Below, one piece after another: positions 23,110 to 35,326 of a stretch of DNA of 64,000 bases. Each line of letters opens with the position of its first letter. The first letter of the stretch is position 1. This DNA is from Thinopyrum elongatum. Its lineage: Eukaryota > Streptophyta > Magnoliopsida > Poales > Poaceae. The stretch is taken from contig CM022299.1 of the NCBI GenBank assembly GCA_011799875.1, positions 33,376,755-33,440,754 on the forward strand, written 5' to 3'. Position numbers and translations under genes: made by a program. Below the pieces are notes generated by a model that was not told the origin of the DNA, searched no databases, and saw only the letters and a list, made by a program, of their open reading frames with translations.

Positions 23110-23815
23110 GATTCCCCTGATGTTATGGATACACAGATACTTGGACTTTACACTATTACTTGGATAGGCGGGTCGACCCTGAGGGGTACCCGCGTGCGCC
23201 TGAGAGGCGAGTGTTGTGAAGACGGGTGCCTGTATGGTGCCCGAGTGAGAATACGAGGCGTGGCCGGGCATTCTTGGCCCTTGCCGCAAGTCCTCGAGAC
23301 GGGGCGATGGGGTCACATCTTTCGTGAATCTCTGCTCGTTACCGCAAGCCCAAGGTACTAGCGATTTGGATATTTGATCCGAGCAGGCCTCTGGCCTGAT
23401 AGCACTAACCATCACATGGGCATAGTATGGGCGTTCTGCATCGTAGCATCAGCCGACAGTTCTGTCAGACGTCCAGTTCAGCATTGCGGCTGGGTCGGAT
23501 CGTGCCGTTGGCGTTGGTATCCACCCTGCTCGCAACGACCCGGAGTGGACAGGGCGATGGCCCAAGACCCCTGAGTGCTATGGATGTAGACCGGCGGGGA
23601 CCTCTCTGCGGAGCTCTAGGTAGGGCTGCGGTGTGTCATTTGGCCGAGGCCGGGCATGAACCAGGAAAGTGTGTCCGGCCGGAGTTAATCGAGCGTGTTG
23701 GGTAAGTTGGTGCACCCCTGCAGGGAAGAACACTTCTATCGATAGCCGGTCCTACGGTAAAGGACACTCGGAGTTGTATCCTGTTTGATACAATTAGAAC
23801 TGGATACTTGGATAC

Positions 23816-23943
23816 TATGGCTCTGGGATTGCTTCTCGCAGGGAGTCGAGAAGGGATCTCCGGATGAGGTTGATGACTGTATGGCTCTGGGATTGCTTTC
23901 TCGCAGGGAGTCGAGAAAGGATCTCTGGGTGAGGTTGAGACTT
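23816..23943 (+). repeat. 64-bp tandem duplication in element 5, 5' LTR
   Basis: Units start at 23816 and 23880 with TATGGCTCTGGGATTGCT. Each holds the inverted pair TTCTCG..CGAGAA around CAGGGAGT. The 3' LTR has the same two units at 32804 and 32868, so the duplication predates this insertion. Confidence 0.75.
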
Positions 23944-24586
23944 AATGATACTGCTACATTATATTGAACTGTTTTACTCTCTTCTATTGCTGCAAGACCG
24001 CTGAAGATGCTAGTCTTCTATAGGACTAGGCCTTCTCTCTATTCTGGCATTTCTGCAGCCCAGTCCACATATACAGCCTCCCTTTGAAAATGTTGCATAT
24101 GTAGTGTAGATCCTTGCTTGCTGAGTACTTCTGAGTACTCACGGTTGCTTTGTTTTCCTTTTCTCCCCATATCAGTTTGACGTGATCAAGATGACGAAGC
24201 CCCTGAGACAGATGCCTCGTCGATCGACTACTACTACTACTCAGAGGATGGATACTACTATGAGTTGTCTAACAACCAGGAGTAGGATCGGAGGGTCCCA
24301 GGCAGGAGGCCTTCGACTTTCGATCGTAGTGTTTTATTTTGCCCCGCCTTTCTAAAGGCCTTTCTGTTTCTGTTTCATATCTGTACTCAGATATCTGATG
24401 CTTCCGCTGACGCTTGTATGCAATCTTATGTATTCGAGCCCTCGAGGCCCCTGGCTTGTAATATAAAGCTTGTATGACTTTATTTATGTTTCAGAGTTGT
24501 GTTGTGATATCTTCCCGTGAGTCCTTAGGCTTGATCGTGTGCATTTTGTATGATTAGTGCACGATTAAGCCGGGGGCGTCACAAGT

Positions 24587-24599
24587 TGGTATCAGAGCC
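24587..24599 (+). other. Element 5 primer binding site (initiator-Met tRNA)
   Basis: TGGTATCAGAGCC lies three bases inside the 5' LTR and is a perfect match to the usual plant tRNA-iMet primer site. Confidence 0.92.
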
Positions 24600-25196
24600 G
24601 ACTGCCTGTAGGAATCCCCCTTTCCAACTCCTTGGCCGAAGTTGAGTCTAGTGGTCCAAAACTGTTTTACTAAATTGGCTGTGTGGCTTACGGGCCCACG
24701 TTGCCAATTTGGTGGTATTAGGATCTTTTATTCCTCGTCTTTACTCTGGGACTCTGATATCTCTTCTACTCGGGTTAATTTTTTTACTAACCCCAACATT
24801 AGGTTCTCGTAATCACATCCACCCGGTGTTCTGAAATATCCCCCCTTGCTCCAAGATTTCGGGCCAAGTTCTGCTTGCAGGATCCTCTTATCGAGGGCAC
24901 CCTGTGTTTCACTTGCAGATTCCTCGCCCCAATAGTTTTCTCCGACGTTGATGTAGCCTTTCTATGCCTCGTTGTGTACTTCCCTAACGTGTGCCTGCGC
25001 GCCGCCTAGATGTCTAGCCCTCCCCTTTCAGCTGTCGTATTGCCGGATTGTAACTGAGGCTATGTGTGGATTTGAATGTCTGGTGCGAATATGATGAAGT
25101 ATCTATTGCACCTCCTTCTGTTGTGCGTGTTACTTCATGAATCATTCCATACACCTGTAGTTCTTCTTGCTAAACTGCCCCTGTTGACTTGGCAGG
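24600..25196 (+). other. Element 5 leader
   Basis: About 0.6 kb of leader with no supported gene lies between the primer site and the gag-pol start at 25197, where the start codon follows TTGGCAGG. Confidence 0.6.
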
Positions 25197-28100
25197 ATGG
25201 CTGACGATCCTCCACCTCCACCTTATACTGCCGCAATGATGCAGCATTTTATGACCAGACTAATGGCTCAATTCCCAAATCAGAATACTCAACAGCAGAA
25301 TGCTCCAATAACTCTGCTAGAATTTGTGCGCCTCAGTCCATCCGTTTTCCGCAACTCCACCAATCCTATGGATGCTGACGATTGGCTTCGTGACATCCTG
25401 TTTGAGATGGAGTCGGCTAATGTGGCCACTGACAGTTACGTCACCTTTGCGACATTCCACCTGAAGGGCCCAGTTGCTCAATGGTGGGAAAACCACAAGG
25501 CTATGTTGCCTGCAGAGACTGTAACCACTTGGCAGGAATTCCAGTCAGCTTTTCATGCACGGTACATTCCTCAAGGTCTGATGGACCAGAAGAAGCATGA
25601 GTTCCGCAAACTCTCACAGGGCAAAATGACTGTGGATGAATATCAGAGGAAATTTCTTGAACTATCCCGCTATGCTGAAGATGACGTCGACAATGACGCC
25701 CGCAAGCAGGAGAAATTCCGTGAAGGACTGCATACGGATATAAACCTCGCACTTGCTGTCCTTGATTTTGCAGACTTCGCAACGCTTGTCAGCAAATCTT
25801 TCCAAATTGAAACAGCTCTGACTGAGTACCAGGAGTCGCTCAAGCGCACTCATGAAGCTGGCTCATCCTCGGGTCAGCCTGTTCAGAAGCGTCGAGTGTG
25901 GATCCCACACAATGTTCATCACCGACCTGCTCCAACACCAAGGCCGTCTTATGTTGCACCTCGTCTGCCTTCACCGCCGAGACAGCTTACGGTTCATGAT
26001 GGACCGCCAAGTGCTATGGCTTCCCCTCAAGTGCCACCACGTCCTCCTAATGATCGTAAGAAGAATTGTCGAAACCGCCGACTCAGAAACCATAATGTCA
26101 TACCATCTACTGTTGTACTTGGCCATGCCAATCACGTCAATGCTGAAAAGGCTCAGAAGGAACCGACTATCGTCCTGGGAATACTCTCTGTGAATTTAGT
26201 GCCAGCTTCTGTTCTTTTTTATTCAGGTGCATCACATTCCTTCGTGTCCCAGCAATTTGCACAACTACATGGGTTAGCTATGAGCTCATTACCCACTCCT
26301 TTAGAAATCATCACTCCACGTTCCCGGTGGCAAACCAAACTGGTAAGTCACAACAATCAGATCAGAATTGAAGGGATGATGTTCTCTGCTTCCCTTATTG
26401 CTCTTGGACCTTCCGACATAGACATCATTCTCGGTATGGACTGGTTGACCGCCCATAATGCTTTGATTGACTATGCCGCTAAAAAAGTCCAACTTACCCA
26501 TTCTTCGGGCCAGACAGTCAGATACTCAGCCCGAATAGCTCAAGATGCTGAGAGCCAGATATATGTTCTGAATGCATTGAATTCTTCACCCCTTGAAGGC
26601 ATCGAGAACGTTCCAGTTGTTCGTGATTTTCAAGATGTATTTCCAGAAGAACTTCCAGGAATACCCCCTACTAGAGCTGTTGAGTTCGTCATCGACTTGA
26701 AACCTGGCACAGCTCCTATTGCGAATCGTCCTTATAAGATGCCTCCGCACCACCTTCTTGAACATAAGGAGGAAATCGACACGTCACTTAAGAAGGGCTT
26801 CATCCGCCCCAGTTCCTCCGCTTGGGGAGCACGTTCACTCTTCGTTAAGAAGAAGGATGGAACTAACCGATTGGTTCAGGATTATTGGCCCATTAACCAA
26901 GCCACAATTCAGAACAAATATCCGCTTCCCCGGATCAATGATTTGTATGATCAACTTGCCGGTTCCTCAGTATTCTCTAAGCTTGATTTGAGGTTGGGTT
27001 ACCATCAGATCCGTGTTCGTGAAGAGGATATTCCCAAGACTGCATTTGTTACTCGTTATGGCTCCTACGAGTACACTGTCATGTCATTTGGCTTAACAAA
27101 TGCTCCCGCCACATTCTCCCGTCTGATGAATTATATCTTCATGGATTACCTCGACAAGTTCGTCGTGGTTTATCTAGATGATATTCTGGTATATTGGAAG
27201 AATAAGGAAGAACATGCCGAACACCTCCGTATTGTACTGGAAAGGCTCCGAGAACACCAGTTGTATGCCAAATACTCCAAATGTGAATTCTGGCTTTCTG
27301 AAGTAACCTACCTTGGTCATGTGATTTCGAAAGATGGCATTGCCATTAACCCAGAACGAGTTCAGGCTATTCTTGACTGGACTCCTCCGAAGAATGTCAA
27401 GCAAGTGAGAAGTTTTCTCAGCCTTGCAAGCTACTGCAGTCGATTTGTTGAGAATTTTTCAAAGATTGCTAAGCCCCTGACTGATCTGCTTCACAAGGGC
27501 GTTAAATTTGAATGGACAGAAAAATGTCAGGAAAGCTTTCAAACACTCAAAGACAAGCTGACCTCTGCCCCAGTACTATCTCCTCCAGATACTCGCAAAG
27601 ACTTCATGATTTATTGTGACGCATCCCGTGAAGGATTAGGCTGTGTCCTAATGCAAGAGTGTAAAGTGATTGCTTACGGCTCTCGTCAGTTGCGCCCACA
27701 TGAAGAGAATTATCCGGTACATGATCTAGAGCTAGCTGCTGTGATCTATGCATTGCAGTTGTGGCGACATTACCTTCTCGGTAATCGTTGCGAGATCTAC
27801 ACGGATCATAAAAGTCTGAAGTACTTGTTCACTCAACCATCTCTAAACCTCCGTCAGCAAAGATGGATGGAGGCCATTGCAGACTATGATTTGGGTATTT
27901 CCTATACCCCTGGCAAGGCTAACGTGATGGCTGATGCCTTAAGCCGCAAGTCCTATTGCGATAACCTCATGGTTAGGCGAGCTCAACCTCGTCTTTTTGA
28001 AGAACTGTGCAAGCTGAATCTGCGTATTGTTCCACAGGGCTCTCTAAATAACCTTGTGATACAACCAGATCTTGAGAAAGCTGTTAAGAATGCGCAAGCT

Positions 28101-29510
28101 AAGGATGCTGAAATTGATCTGATGAAGAAAAATCTTCACCTTGAAAAGTACAGGGATTTCTCGCTGTGTGAAGATGGAACCTTGTATTTCAGAAACCGCA
28201 TTGTCGTACCTCGCTTCGAGCTTATGACCGATAAGATCATGAAGGAGGCACATGATACCCCGCTGTCTATTCATCCGGGTAGCACCAAGATGTATCGTGA
28301 TCTCCGTCAAAGGTACTGGTGGTCTAGAATGAAGCAGGATATTGCTCGTTATGTTGCCGAATGTGATGTGTGTCGTCGCGTTAAAGCAGAACATCAGAAA
28401 CCAGCTAGAATTCTGCAACCGCTTCCTATTCCTCTATGGAAATGGGATAAGGTTCAGATGGATTTCATTACAGGACTTCCCAGGTCACAGAAGGGTCATG
28501 ATGCTATTCTTATCGTCGTCGACCAACTTTCTAAAGTTGCACACTTTCTGCCTGTCAAGGAGACGATCACTGCTAGTCAGTTAGCAGAATTATATATCTC
28601 CAGAATTGTATCACTCCACGGTATTCCGAAAGAGATCAGTTCGGACCGTGGCGGTCTTTTCACTTCCAAATTCTGGGAAAGTTTCCAAACAGCTATGGGA
28701 ACTCATATTACCTGGAGTTCAGCTTATCACCCCCAATCCCAAGGCCAAGTCGAGCGAGTTAATCAAGTGCTTGAAGACATGCTTCGATCTTGTGCCATTT
28801 CTTTCGGTAAGAAGTGGGAAGAATCTCTTCCATATGCCGAGTTCTCGTATAACAACAGCTATCAAGCCAGCTTGAAAATGGCCCCCTTCGAAGTACTATA
28901 TGGACGTAAGTGTCGAACCCCTCTGAATTGGTCAGAAACTGGGGAACGACCGCTCGTGGGTCCAGATATTATTCAACACACTGAAGAACAAGTTCGTATT
29001 GTCCGGGAAAATCTCAAGGCGGCTCAGGACCGCCAGAAGAGCAACTATGATCGCAAACGATGGGGTTTGACTTATCAACCTGGTGATCAAGCTTATCTGC
29101 GTGTCACTCCTATGAAGGGCACTTACCGTTTTGGAATCAAGGGCAAGCTAGCTCCATGCTACATTCGTCCTTTCCGCATTATTGCTAAACGTGGTCAGGT
29201 GGCATATAAATTGGAGTTGCCGCCGCAATTCTCTCATATCCACGACGTCTTCCATGTATCGCAACTTCGTAAATGCTTCAAGGAATCTCCACACCGAGCA
29301 CTAGATCACGAGGTGCTCGAATTGCAAGATGACCTATCTTATAAGGAGCATCCGATCCGCATTCTCGATGAAGCTGAACGTCGGACCCGTCAGAAGGTTA
29401 CCAAGTTCCTCAAAGTGCAGTGGTCAAATCATACTGAAGATGAAGCCACTTGGGAACGCGAGGATAATCATCGTGCCGAATACCCCGAACGTTTTCCCTC
29501 TACCTCTTAA
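25197..29510 (+). CDS. Element 5 Gag-Pol polyprotein, open frame with damaged catalytic residues
   Basis: A single 1437-residue frame encodes all replication proteins. Gag: capsid segment around residues 70-170 ([13 protein letters not shown] at 91). Zinc knuckle at 291-304: spacing CX2CX4HX4C is kept, but the second Cys is Arg294 and the last is Ser304. Protease at about 330-450: the active-site triad, normally DSGA, is YSGA with Tyr342. Reverse transcriptase at about 496-720: YLDD at 659-662; Trp564 follows DY where I expect Arg. RNase H: acidic residues Asp808, Glu845, Asp870. Integrase: His1019, His1026, Cys1056, Cys1059, then Asp1089, Asp1150, Glu1186 (DD35E). A chromodomain-like tail ends the protein (about 1385-1437). 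No stop or frameshift is present, yet the loss of the protease Asp should block maturation. The start is the first Met in frame and is followed by a Pro-rich leader typical of these gags. Confidence 0.92.
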   Translation: MADDPPPPPYTAAMMQHFMTRLMAQFPNQNTQQQNAPITLLEFVRLSPSVFRNSTNPMDADDWLRDILFEMESANVATDSYVTFATFHLKGPVAQWWENHKAMLPAETVTTWQEFQSAFHARYIPQGLMDQKKHEFRKLSQGKMTVDEYQRKFLELSRYAEDDVDNDARKQEKFREGLHTDINLALAVLDFADFATLVSKSFQIETALTEYQESLKRTHEAGSSSGQPVQKRRVWIPHNVHHRPAPTPRPSYVAPRLPSPPRQLTVHDGPPSAMASPQVPPRPPNDRKKNCRNRRLRNHNVIPSTVVLGHANHVNAEKAQKEPTIVLGILSVNLVPASVLFYSGASHSFVSQQFAQLHGLAMSSLPTPLEIITPRSRWQTKLVSHNNQIRIEGMMFSASLIALGPSDIDIILGMDWLTAHNALIDYAAKKVQLTHSSGQTVRYSARIAQDAESQIYVLNALNSSPLEGIENVPVVRDFQDVFPEELPGIPPTRAVEFVIDLKPGTAPIANRPYKMPPHHLLEHKEEIDTSLKKGFIRPSSSAWGARSLFVKKKDGTNRLVQDYWPINQATIQNKYPLPRINDLYDQLAGSSVFSKLDLRLGYHQIRVREEDIPKTAFVTRYGSYEYTVMSFGLTNAPATFSRLMNYIFMDYLDKFVVVYLDDILVYWKNKEEHAEHLRIVLERLREHQLYAKYSKCEFWLSEVTYLGHVISKDGIAINPERVQAILDWTPPKNVKQVRSFLSLASYCSRFVENFSKIAKPLTDLLHKGVKFEWTEKCQESFQTLKDKLTSAPVLSPPDTRKDFMIYCDASREGLGCVLMQECKVIAYGSRQLRPHEENYPVHDLELAAVIYALQLWRHYLLGNRCEIYTDHKSLKYLFTQPSLNLRQQRWMEAIADYDLGISYTPGKANVMADALSRKSYCDNLMVRRAQPRLFEELCKLNLRIVPQGSLNNLVIQPDLEKAVKNAQAKDAEIDLMKKNLHLEKYRDFSLCEDGTLYFRNRIVVPRFELMTDKIMKEAHDTPLSIHPGSTKMYRDLRQRYWWSRMKQDIARYVAECDVCRRVKAEHQKPARILQPLPIPLWKWDKVQMDFITGLPRSQKGHDAILIVVDQLSKVAHFLPVKETITASQLAELYISRIVSLHGIPKEISSDRGGLFTSKFWESFQTAMGTHITWSSAYHPQSQGQVERVNQVLEDMLRSCAISFGKKWEESLPYAEFSYNNSYQASLKMAPFEVLYGRKCRTPLNWSETGERPLVGPDIIQHTEEQVRIVRENLKAAQDRQKSNYDRKRWGLTYQPGDQAYLRVTPMKGTYRFGIKGKLAPCYIRPFRIIAKRGQVAYKLELPPQFSHIHDVFHVSQLRKCFKESPHRALDHEVLELQDDLSYKEHPIRILDEAERRTRQKVTKFLKVQWSNHTEDEATWEREDNHRAEYPERFPSTS

Positions 29511-29534
29511 TTCTCGGGACGAGAATTCTTGTTA

Positions 29535-29546
29535 GTGGAGGAGATT
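29535..29546 (+). other. Element 5 polypurine tract
   Basis: GTGGAGGAGATT directly precedes the 3' LTR. Confidence 0.8.
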
Positions 29547-32500
29547 TGTAACACCCCCAGTGGTTAGCCACAGTAATCCCATTTTGATAATGCCAAGTCA
29601 GCATGATTAACAGTGCCAGATTCTCACTTGCATCATGTTGCATTTCAACCCCCAACTCAAAATTCAAAATTTAAATGAAAGTGAAATATAAAAGTTGTTC
29701 AACATAAAAACTAAAATGTTCGATAAATAACAAATATTACAGAGACTATTCTAAAATTGAAACAAACAATAAATAAAATAATTAGGTGGCTCTAACATTG
29801 TCAAAACAGCAAGGCTAAATGCATTTTAATTATTATAAAAATTGTGTGAGTTCCAATTGACTCCAAACCAATTTTTGGTAGTAGTAGGGGATGCCTAGTA
29901 ATTATTGGAACAATTGCTATGTTTTACAAAAACCATTTTGAGGCCTAACTATTTAGTAATCAGAGACGTATGAACAAATAAAAAGAAAAGACAAAAGAAA
30001 ACAGAACAGAGAAATAAAAAAAAGAAAGCCCCGGCCTAACTGGGCCTCGGCCCAGCTCGCCCCCTTGGCCTATTTAGGCCTCCCCAACCCCCACCGAAAC
30101 CCTAATCCCCCCCTCTCACTCCCCACTCCCTCGCCCCTCCTCTGCCTCCCCCGATCTGGATCGGGGGGGATCGTTCCCGTCGGCCCGTCGCTCCTAACGA
30201 CGCCGCCGCCCATCGATCGCCGTTGCCGCACGTCGTCGTCACCGCACGCCGTCGTCACCGCCCGACCCCGTCGCCCCTCGCCATCGTCGCCTCGCCTCCT
30301 CGCCTCTGCCTCGCCAGACCACCCCGAGCCCGCTGCTCTCCCCGACCGGCCCCTGTGAGCCGCCGCTTCCGCTCCCCCCTCTCTCCCCGGTCGCCGCGAC
30401 CCGCACCGCGCCCCCACGCGCCCGAGCGCGCTCACCGCCCTCCCCCTATCTCTGTCGCCGCCGCGCCCGCGGTCGCCGCGCGCGCTGCGTGACTCCGCCG
30501 TGCCCTGGCCGCGCTAGCGCGCGCTCCCCGCGCCCCGCACCGCCTGCTCGTGCGCCTCGCCTGCTCGCATCGCGCGCCGCCTCCCCGCAGTTCCCGCAGC
30601 CCACGCCTCCTCTACCGACGCTGCTGCCGTGCTGCCTTGGCGCTCGGCGCGCTCGTCTCCGCCCCCGCGCGCCCGCGGCTCCGGCCCCCTCGCCCGCTCT
30701 CCCACCGCCCAGGGCCGCCGCCCCGTTCGGCCTCCTGTGCCGGCGCCCGTCGCTCCCCGTCGGCCTGGCCGCGCCCGGGCACCGGCGCCCGGCGCCCACG
30801 CCCGATAGCCCGCCCCGGTCGGCCCCTGTGCCACTGACCGCTGGGCCCGACCCCCCTGGCCCAATGACACAAGGGGCCCACAGCCCCGAAACGTTTTTAA
30901 AATTGAAAATAAAAATAATTAATAAAAATAATTAGTTAATTAAATAATTAATTAGTGAACTAATTAAGTTAATTAACTTTGATTAATTAGTCTAATCAAT
31001 TAGTTAGTTTAATTAAACAGTAATTAAGTTAACTAAACCCTAATTAAACCTAACAGAGTATGACAGGTGGGACCCACTGGTCCTGACGTCATGCTGACGT
31101 CAGCAAACACTGTTTCGGATAATGTTTGATTTAAATAAATAATTAAATTCCAGAAAATTAATAAAAGCTTTAGGAAATCATATAAAATAATCCGTTGCTC
31201 AGATCAAAAAACTTTGTACATGAAAGTTGCTCAGAACGACGAGACGAATTCGGATTCGCGGTCCGTTCGTCCGTCACGCGTCCCTATCTATTCGAACCTG
31301 AAACCGTCCCCCTCCGGATCGTCTGTCCGATAATTCCAAAGACGCAGGAAATATCGTCAGATATTCTCCCGCTCCATCTGATACGTGTAGTACTGCGTTA
31401 GACTACACCCGGCACTGCGTATTGTCATGTTATACCTTGTGTAGCAGCTGTTTGCTTAGTATTTACTGTTTCCTCCCCCTCTTCTCTCTCGGTAGCCTCC
31501 GACACCGACATCGTCCTCGAGTTCGACGCAGCTCCGGAGCCCGACGCCACCGTTAACGAACTTGCCCTTGCCGCCGAGCAACCAGGCAAGCCCCCCCCCT
31601 TTGAGCATACCAATATCGCCCATTCTATTTCTCATGCTTGCATTAGAATTGCTGCTGCTGCTGCTTTACCTATTCTGATGCATAGCCTGTTTATTGTAAC
31701 CTGCTATTGATAATTACCTGCATATCCTAAACTGCTTAGTATAGGCTGTGTAGAGACCTATCAGTGACCCCACTTATCCCGATTGCCCCGCTGGATTATC
31801 CGAAGACCCGATCAATGGGATTGATGACCAGGCCCCGGCACCGCACATCACCCCCTTAGTTGTAACGACACTGCAGCATTACCACCGAGTGCGGAGGGTG
31901 ATACCTCGTGTAGCACTTCTGATGTTAACTCTGTAGAGTAGCTATTCGGTCGTGGTCATCGAGGGTGATTCCTCCTTCACCACTTTCGGTAACGACGCTG
32001 TCGTGCAACACATCAAGTGTGAACCCATCGAGGGTGATTCCTCCGAGTTCACCTTGACGGATACATCGAGTAGGAATCCAACAAGGGTGATACCTCAGAT
32101 TCCCCTGATGTTATGGACACACGGATACTTGGACTTTACACTATTACTTGGATAGGCGGGTCGACACTGAGGGGTACCCGCGTGCGCCTGAGAGGCGAGT
32201 GTTGTGAAGACGGGTGCCTGTATGGTGCCCGAGTGAGAATACGAGGCGCGACCGGGCATTCTTGGCCCTTGCCGCAAGTCCTCGAGACGGGGCGATGGGG
32301 TCACATCTTTCGTGAGTCTCTGCTCGTTACCGCAAGCCCAAGGTACTAGCGATTTGGATATTTGATCCGAGCAGGCCTCTGGCCTGATAGCACTAACCAT
32401 CACGTGGGCATAGTATGGGCGTTCTGCATCGTAGCATCAGCCGACAGTTCTGTCAGACGTCCAGTTCAGCATTGCGGCTGGGTCGGATCGTGCCGTTGGC

Positions 32501-33559
32501 GCTGGTATCCACCCTGCTCGCAACGACCCGGAGTGCACAGGGCGATGGCCCAAGACCCCTGAGTGCTTAGGATGTAGACCAGCGGGGACCTCTCTGCGGA
32601 GCTCTAGGTAGGGCTGCGGTGTGTCGTTTGGCCGAGGCCGGGCATGACCCAGGAAAGTGTGTCCGGCCGGAGTTAATCGAGCGTGTTGGGTAAGTTGGTG
32701 CACCCCTGCAGGGAAGAACACTTCTATCGATAGCCGGTCCTACGGTAAAGGACACTCGGAGTTGTATCCTGATTGATACAATTAGAACTGGATACTTGGA
32801 TACTATGGCTCTGGGATTGCTTCTCGTAGGGAGTCGAGAAGGGATCTCCGGATGAGGTTGATGACTGTATGGCTCTGGGATTGCTTTCTCGCAGGGAGTC
32901 AAGAAAGGATCTCTGGGTGAGGTTGAGACTTAATGATACTGCTACATTATATTGAACTGTTTTACTCACTTCTATTGCTGCAAGACCGCTGAAGATGCTA
33001 GTCTTCGATAGGACTAGGCCTTCTCTCTATTCTGGCATTTCTGCAGCCCAGTCCACATATACAGCCTCCCTTTGAAAATGTTGCATATGTAGTGTAGATC
33101 CTTGCTTGCTGAGTAATTCTGAGTACTCACGGTTGCTTTGTTTTCCTTTTCTCCCCATATCAGTTTGACGTGATCAAGATGACGGAGCCCCTGAGACAGA
33201 TGCCTCGTCGATCGACTACTACTACTACTCAGAGCATGGATACTACTATGAGTTGTCTGACAACCAGGAGTAGGATCGGAGGGTCCCAGGCAGGAGGCCT
33301 TCGCCTTTCGATCGTAGTGTTTTATTTTGCCCCGCCTTTCTGTTTCTGTTTCATATCTGTACTCAGATATCTGATGCTTCCGCTGACGCTTGTACGCAAG
33401 CTTATGTATTCGAGCCCTTGAGGCCCCTGGCTTGTAATATAAAGCTTGTATGACTTTATTTATGTTTTAGAGTTCTGTTGTGATATCTTCCCGTGAGTCC
33501 TTAGGCTTGATCGTGTGCATTTTGTATGATTAGTGCACGATTAAGCCGGGGGCGTCACA
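29547..33559 (+). repeat. Element 5, 3' LTR (4013 bp)
   Basis: It aligns end to end with 20598-24583. Main differences are about 40 extra bp in the GC block around 30490-30580 and loss of a short TTTCTAAAGGCC segment present at 24350. It ends GGGGGCGTCACA. Confidence 0.95.
31084..31102 (+). promoter_or_regulatory. Paired TGACGTCA motifs in element 5, 3' LTR
   Basis: Copies start at 31084 and 31095, the same 11-bp step as in the 5' LTR. Confidence 0.5.
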
Positions 33560-33564
33560 GGGAG
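33560..33564. repeat. Target-site duplication GGGAG, right copy (element 5)
   Basis: It matches 20593-20597 and is followed by AAGGGTCGGGAG, which continues the element 4 LTR. Confidence 0.92.
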
Positions 33565-34998
33565 AAGGGTCGGGAGAGGGGCAGGTGGGCGCCGCGGAGC
33601 CGTAGGACACATCCGGACAAGCAGAGGCCAGCCAGAGATGAACGGACGGAGCTCACAAAGAGCAGAGCGCCGTTTCTGCATTGGCCACAGTGTGGTCACC
33701 ATGTGCATGGCTTGCTCTGGCACTCTCCTGCCTGTCAATTCTTGTCAAACAGCTCCTTCACTGCTCAAGAAGATAAGAGATGTGGCTGGAAGTAGCTAGG
33801 TGGCTCTGGGGTGGAAGAGACTTGCAGAAGAAGGTTTTAACAGCATACTGTTTCATTTGAGCTGAGAGATATTGAACAGGAGGCAGACTCTGGGCTTTGG
33901 CTGGAAGTGATCACATGCTAAGCTGATCATTGTTGCCAATTTTTAGATCAAACGGAGGAGTTAAACTAGCACTTGCTGTTCAACTGGCTTCACTGACCAA
34001 AATTACAAATCTTGAAGTGACACTCACTCACTGGCTTGGATTGAGCTGAAATTTGGAGGAGGCTAGTTATTTAGGAAAATGAAGACACTGTATAAATTTC
34101 ACACCATTTGGGTAAACCAAAATGGTACTTCCTTCACACAGCATCCTACTGGACAGAATTTTAGAAAAATAACTAAGGATAAATGGCTAGGTGAAATGAG
34201 CCCAAATTTGTTGCAGAGGTGTTATATGGGTAGGAGAATGCTCTGGTAAATTTTCAGCAATTATGAAGCAATATAAATATAGTTGCTTCACAACAGGAGA
34301 ATATGACCAGTAGCAAAGATTTGATGCTGTGATCATATAGATGAAGGGATGATGCTAAAATCTTGTGGACAATGTTAATTTGAGCATGTGAAGATGCTTG
34401 CAAAATTTCAACTCATTTGGATATGCCTAGCTTGCACTTCCTTCACAAGGCCTCTGTTTGAACAGAAACTTTGAAAAATTGGTCAGGAATATTCACTAGG
34501 AAAATGAAGTTGAAATTTGGCATGAGGAAATTATATGGATGGGAAAGAAAGCACAAAAAGTTTGAGAGCAAGGAAGCAAAGATAATGGGTACTTGCTTCA
34601 CAAACTGCCAGGTAGGGCAGAATCAGAAAAGGAATATTGGTGAAATTTTTTTGGTCATGGCAAGGAAGAATTTTGACATATCTGAGGAATATTTGACCCA
34701 AACAGTTTATGGGAATTATTTGGGAATCTTTAGAATGATGGAAGTGTGGGTTGCTTCACAACCCAGGGCAGACAGGGTTATTCCTTTAATAGAAAAAGGA
34801 ACATTCCCAGAGAAAAGAATATTGGATTGGGTCCAATATGAAAATGGCATGGTCTTGAGATGATTTTGAGGTGGGCAAGCCACTGGGGAGAGGAATTAAA
34901 GGTGATCTCTCCAGGTTTCAAGACCACTAAGCCACTGAGAAGCAAATCCAGACCAAAATCAAAAGAAAAAGAAAATGGGCAAAATCCAAGGTGTTACA
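33565..34998 (-). repeat. Element 4, LTR copy 1, right part
   Basis: It aligns with 41169-42583 of LTR copy 2 and ends CCAAGGTGTTACA on the plus strand, the LTR start TGTAACACCTTGG on the minus strand. The frame 34471-34863 (plus) recurs almost unchanged in copy 2 at 42074-42448. It is open in both but matches nothing I recognise, so I do not call it a gene. Confidence 0.92.
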
Positions 34999-35297
34999 AT
35001 TTCATTCTAGCATTCAAAGAGTTTTCTTTCAACTTGCATAGTAATTTCTTAAGATCATGTCTATCTTTGCAAGCAAGAAAATCCCTAGCTACCTCTCCAT
35101 CCATAACATAACCTTTAGGTATCTTAGGCAATTCATATCTAGGAGAGTTAGGTCGAATAGGTGTTTTAGAATATCTAGTTTCAATAACTTCATCAGTTTC
35201 AGTAATCTCATCAGTTTCAGCATTCTCAAATTCTTTAGCTCTAGCATGTCATTCATCAAGAAATTCACCCAGTGGCACAGTCTTATCAAGCAAGGTA
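34999..35297 (-). pseudogene. Duplicated 299-bp fragment of the element 3 gag
   Basis: It begins with ATTTC and is nearly identical to 42584-42882, the true right flank of element 4. On the minus strand it encodes the gag part ending LNARMK, including the same in-frame stop after GEFLDE. It stops at AAGGTA, where LTR-end-like sequence follows. It is therefore a second copy of the host flank placed inside the element 4 region. Confidence 0.88.
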
Positions 35298-35326
35298 CAG
35301 GGTGTTACAAACCTACCCCCCTTAAA
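35298..35326 (-). other. Element 4: LTR remnant (12 bp) and polypurine tract
   Basis: CAGGGTGTTACA (35298-35309) looks like the last bases of an element 4 LTR copy, and AACCTACCCCCCTTAAA (35310-35326) is the complement of a polypurine tract. The 3' LTR that should stand here is reduced to these 12 bases. Confidence 0.7.

Larger units (their letters stand above)
20598..24583 (+). repeat. Element 5, 5' LTR (3986 bp)
   Basis: It begins TGTAACACCCCTAGTGG and ends GGGGGCGTCACA. Layout: an AT-rich start, a very GC-rich block (21110-21900), an abrupt AT block rich in TTAATTAA (21905-22075), tandem TGACGTCA sites, short repeats at 22905-23109 and a 64-bp duplication from 23816. Pro/Arg/Ala-rich frames in the GC block occur on both strands and in both LTRs and are not supported as genes. 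Confidence 0.95.
20598..33559 (+). mobile_element. Element 5: complete gypsy retrotransposon, chromovirus-like
   Basis: It is a 12,962 bp insertion with two ~4.0 kb LTRs (20598-24583 and 29547-33559), an initiator-Met primer site, one gag-pol frame and a polypurine tract, flanked by a perfect GGGAG duplication. Domain order protease, reverse transcriptase, RNase H, integrase is that of gypsy. The chromodomain-like C-terminus suggests the Tekay/Del branch of chromoviruses (inference). It sits inside LTR copy 1 of element 4 and is the youngest layer of that nest. Confidence 0.95.

Noticed and set aside
30065..30935. Counterpart Pro/Arg/Ala-rich frames in the 3' LTR
   Set aside because: These are copies of the same LTR block; same reasoning as for 21114-21948.
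34471..34863. 130-codon frame shared by both element 4 LTRs as a gene
   Set aside because: It lies wholly inside an LTR, runs against the element's orientation and matches no family I know. Sharing is explained by the LTR pair.
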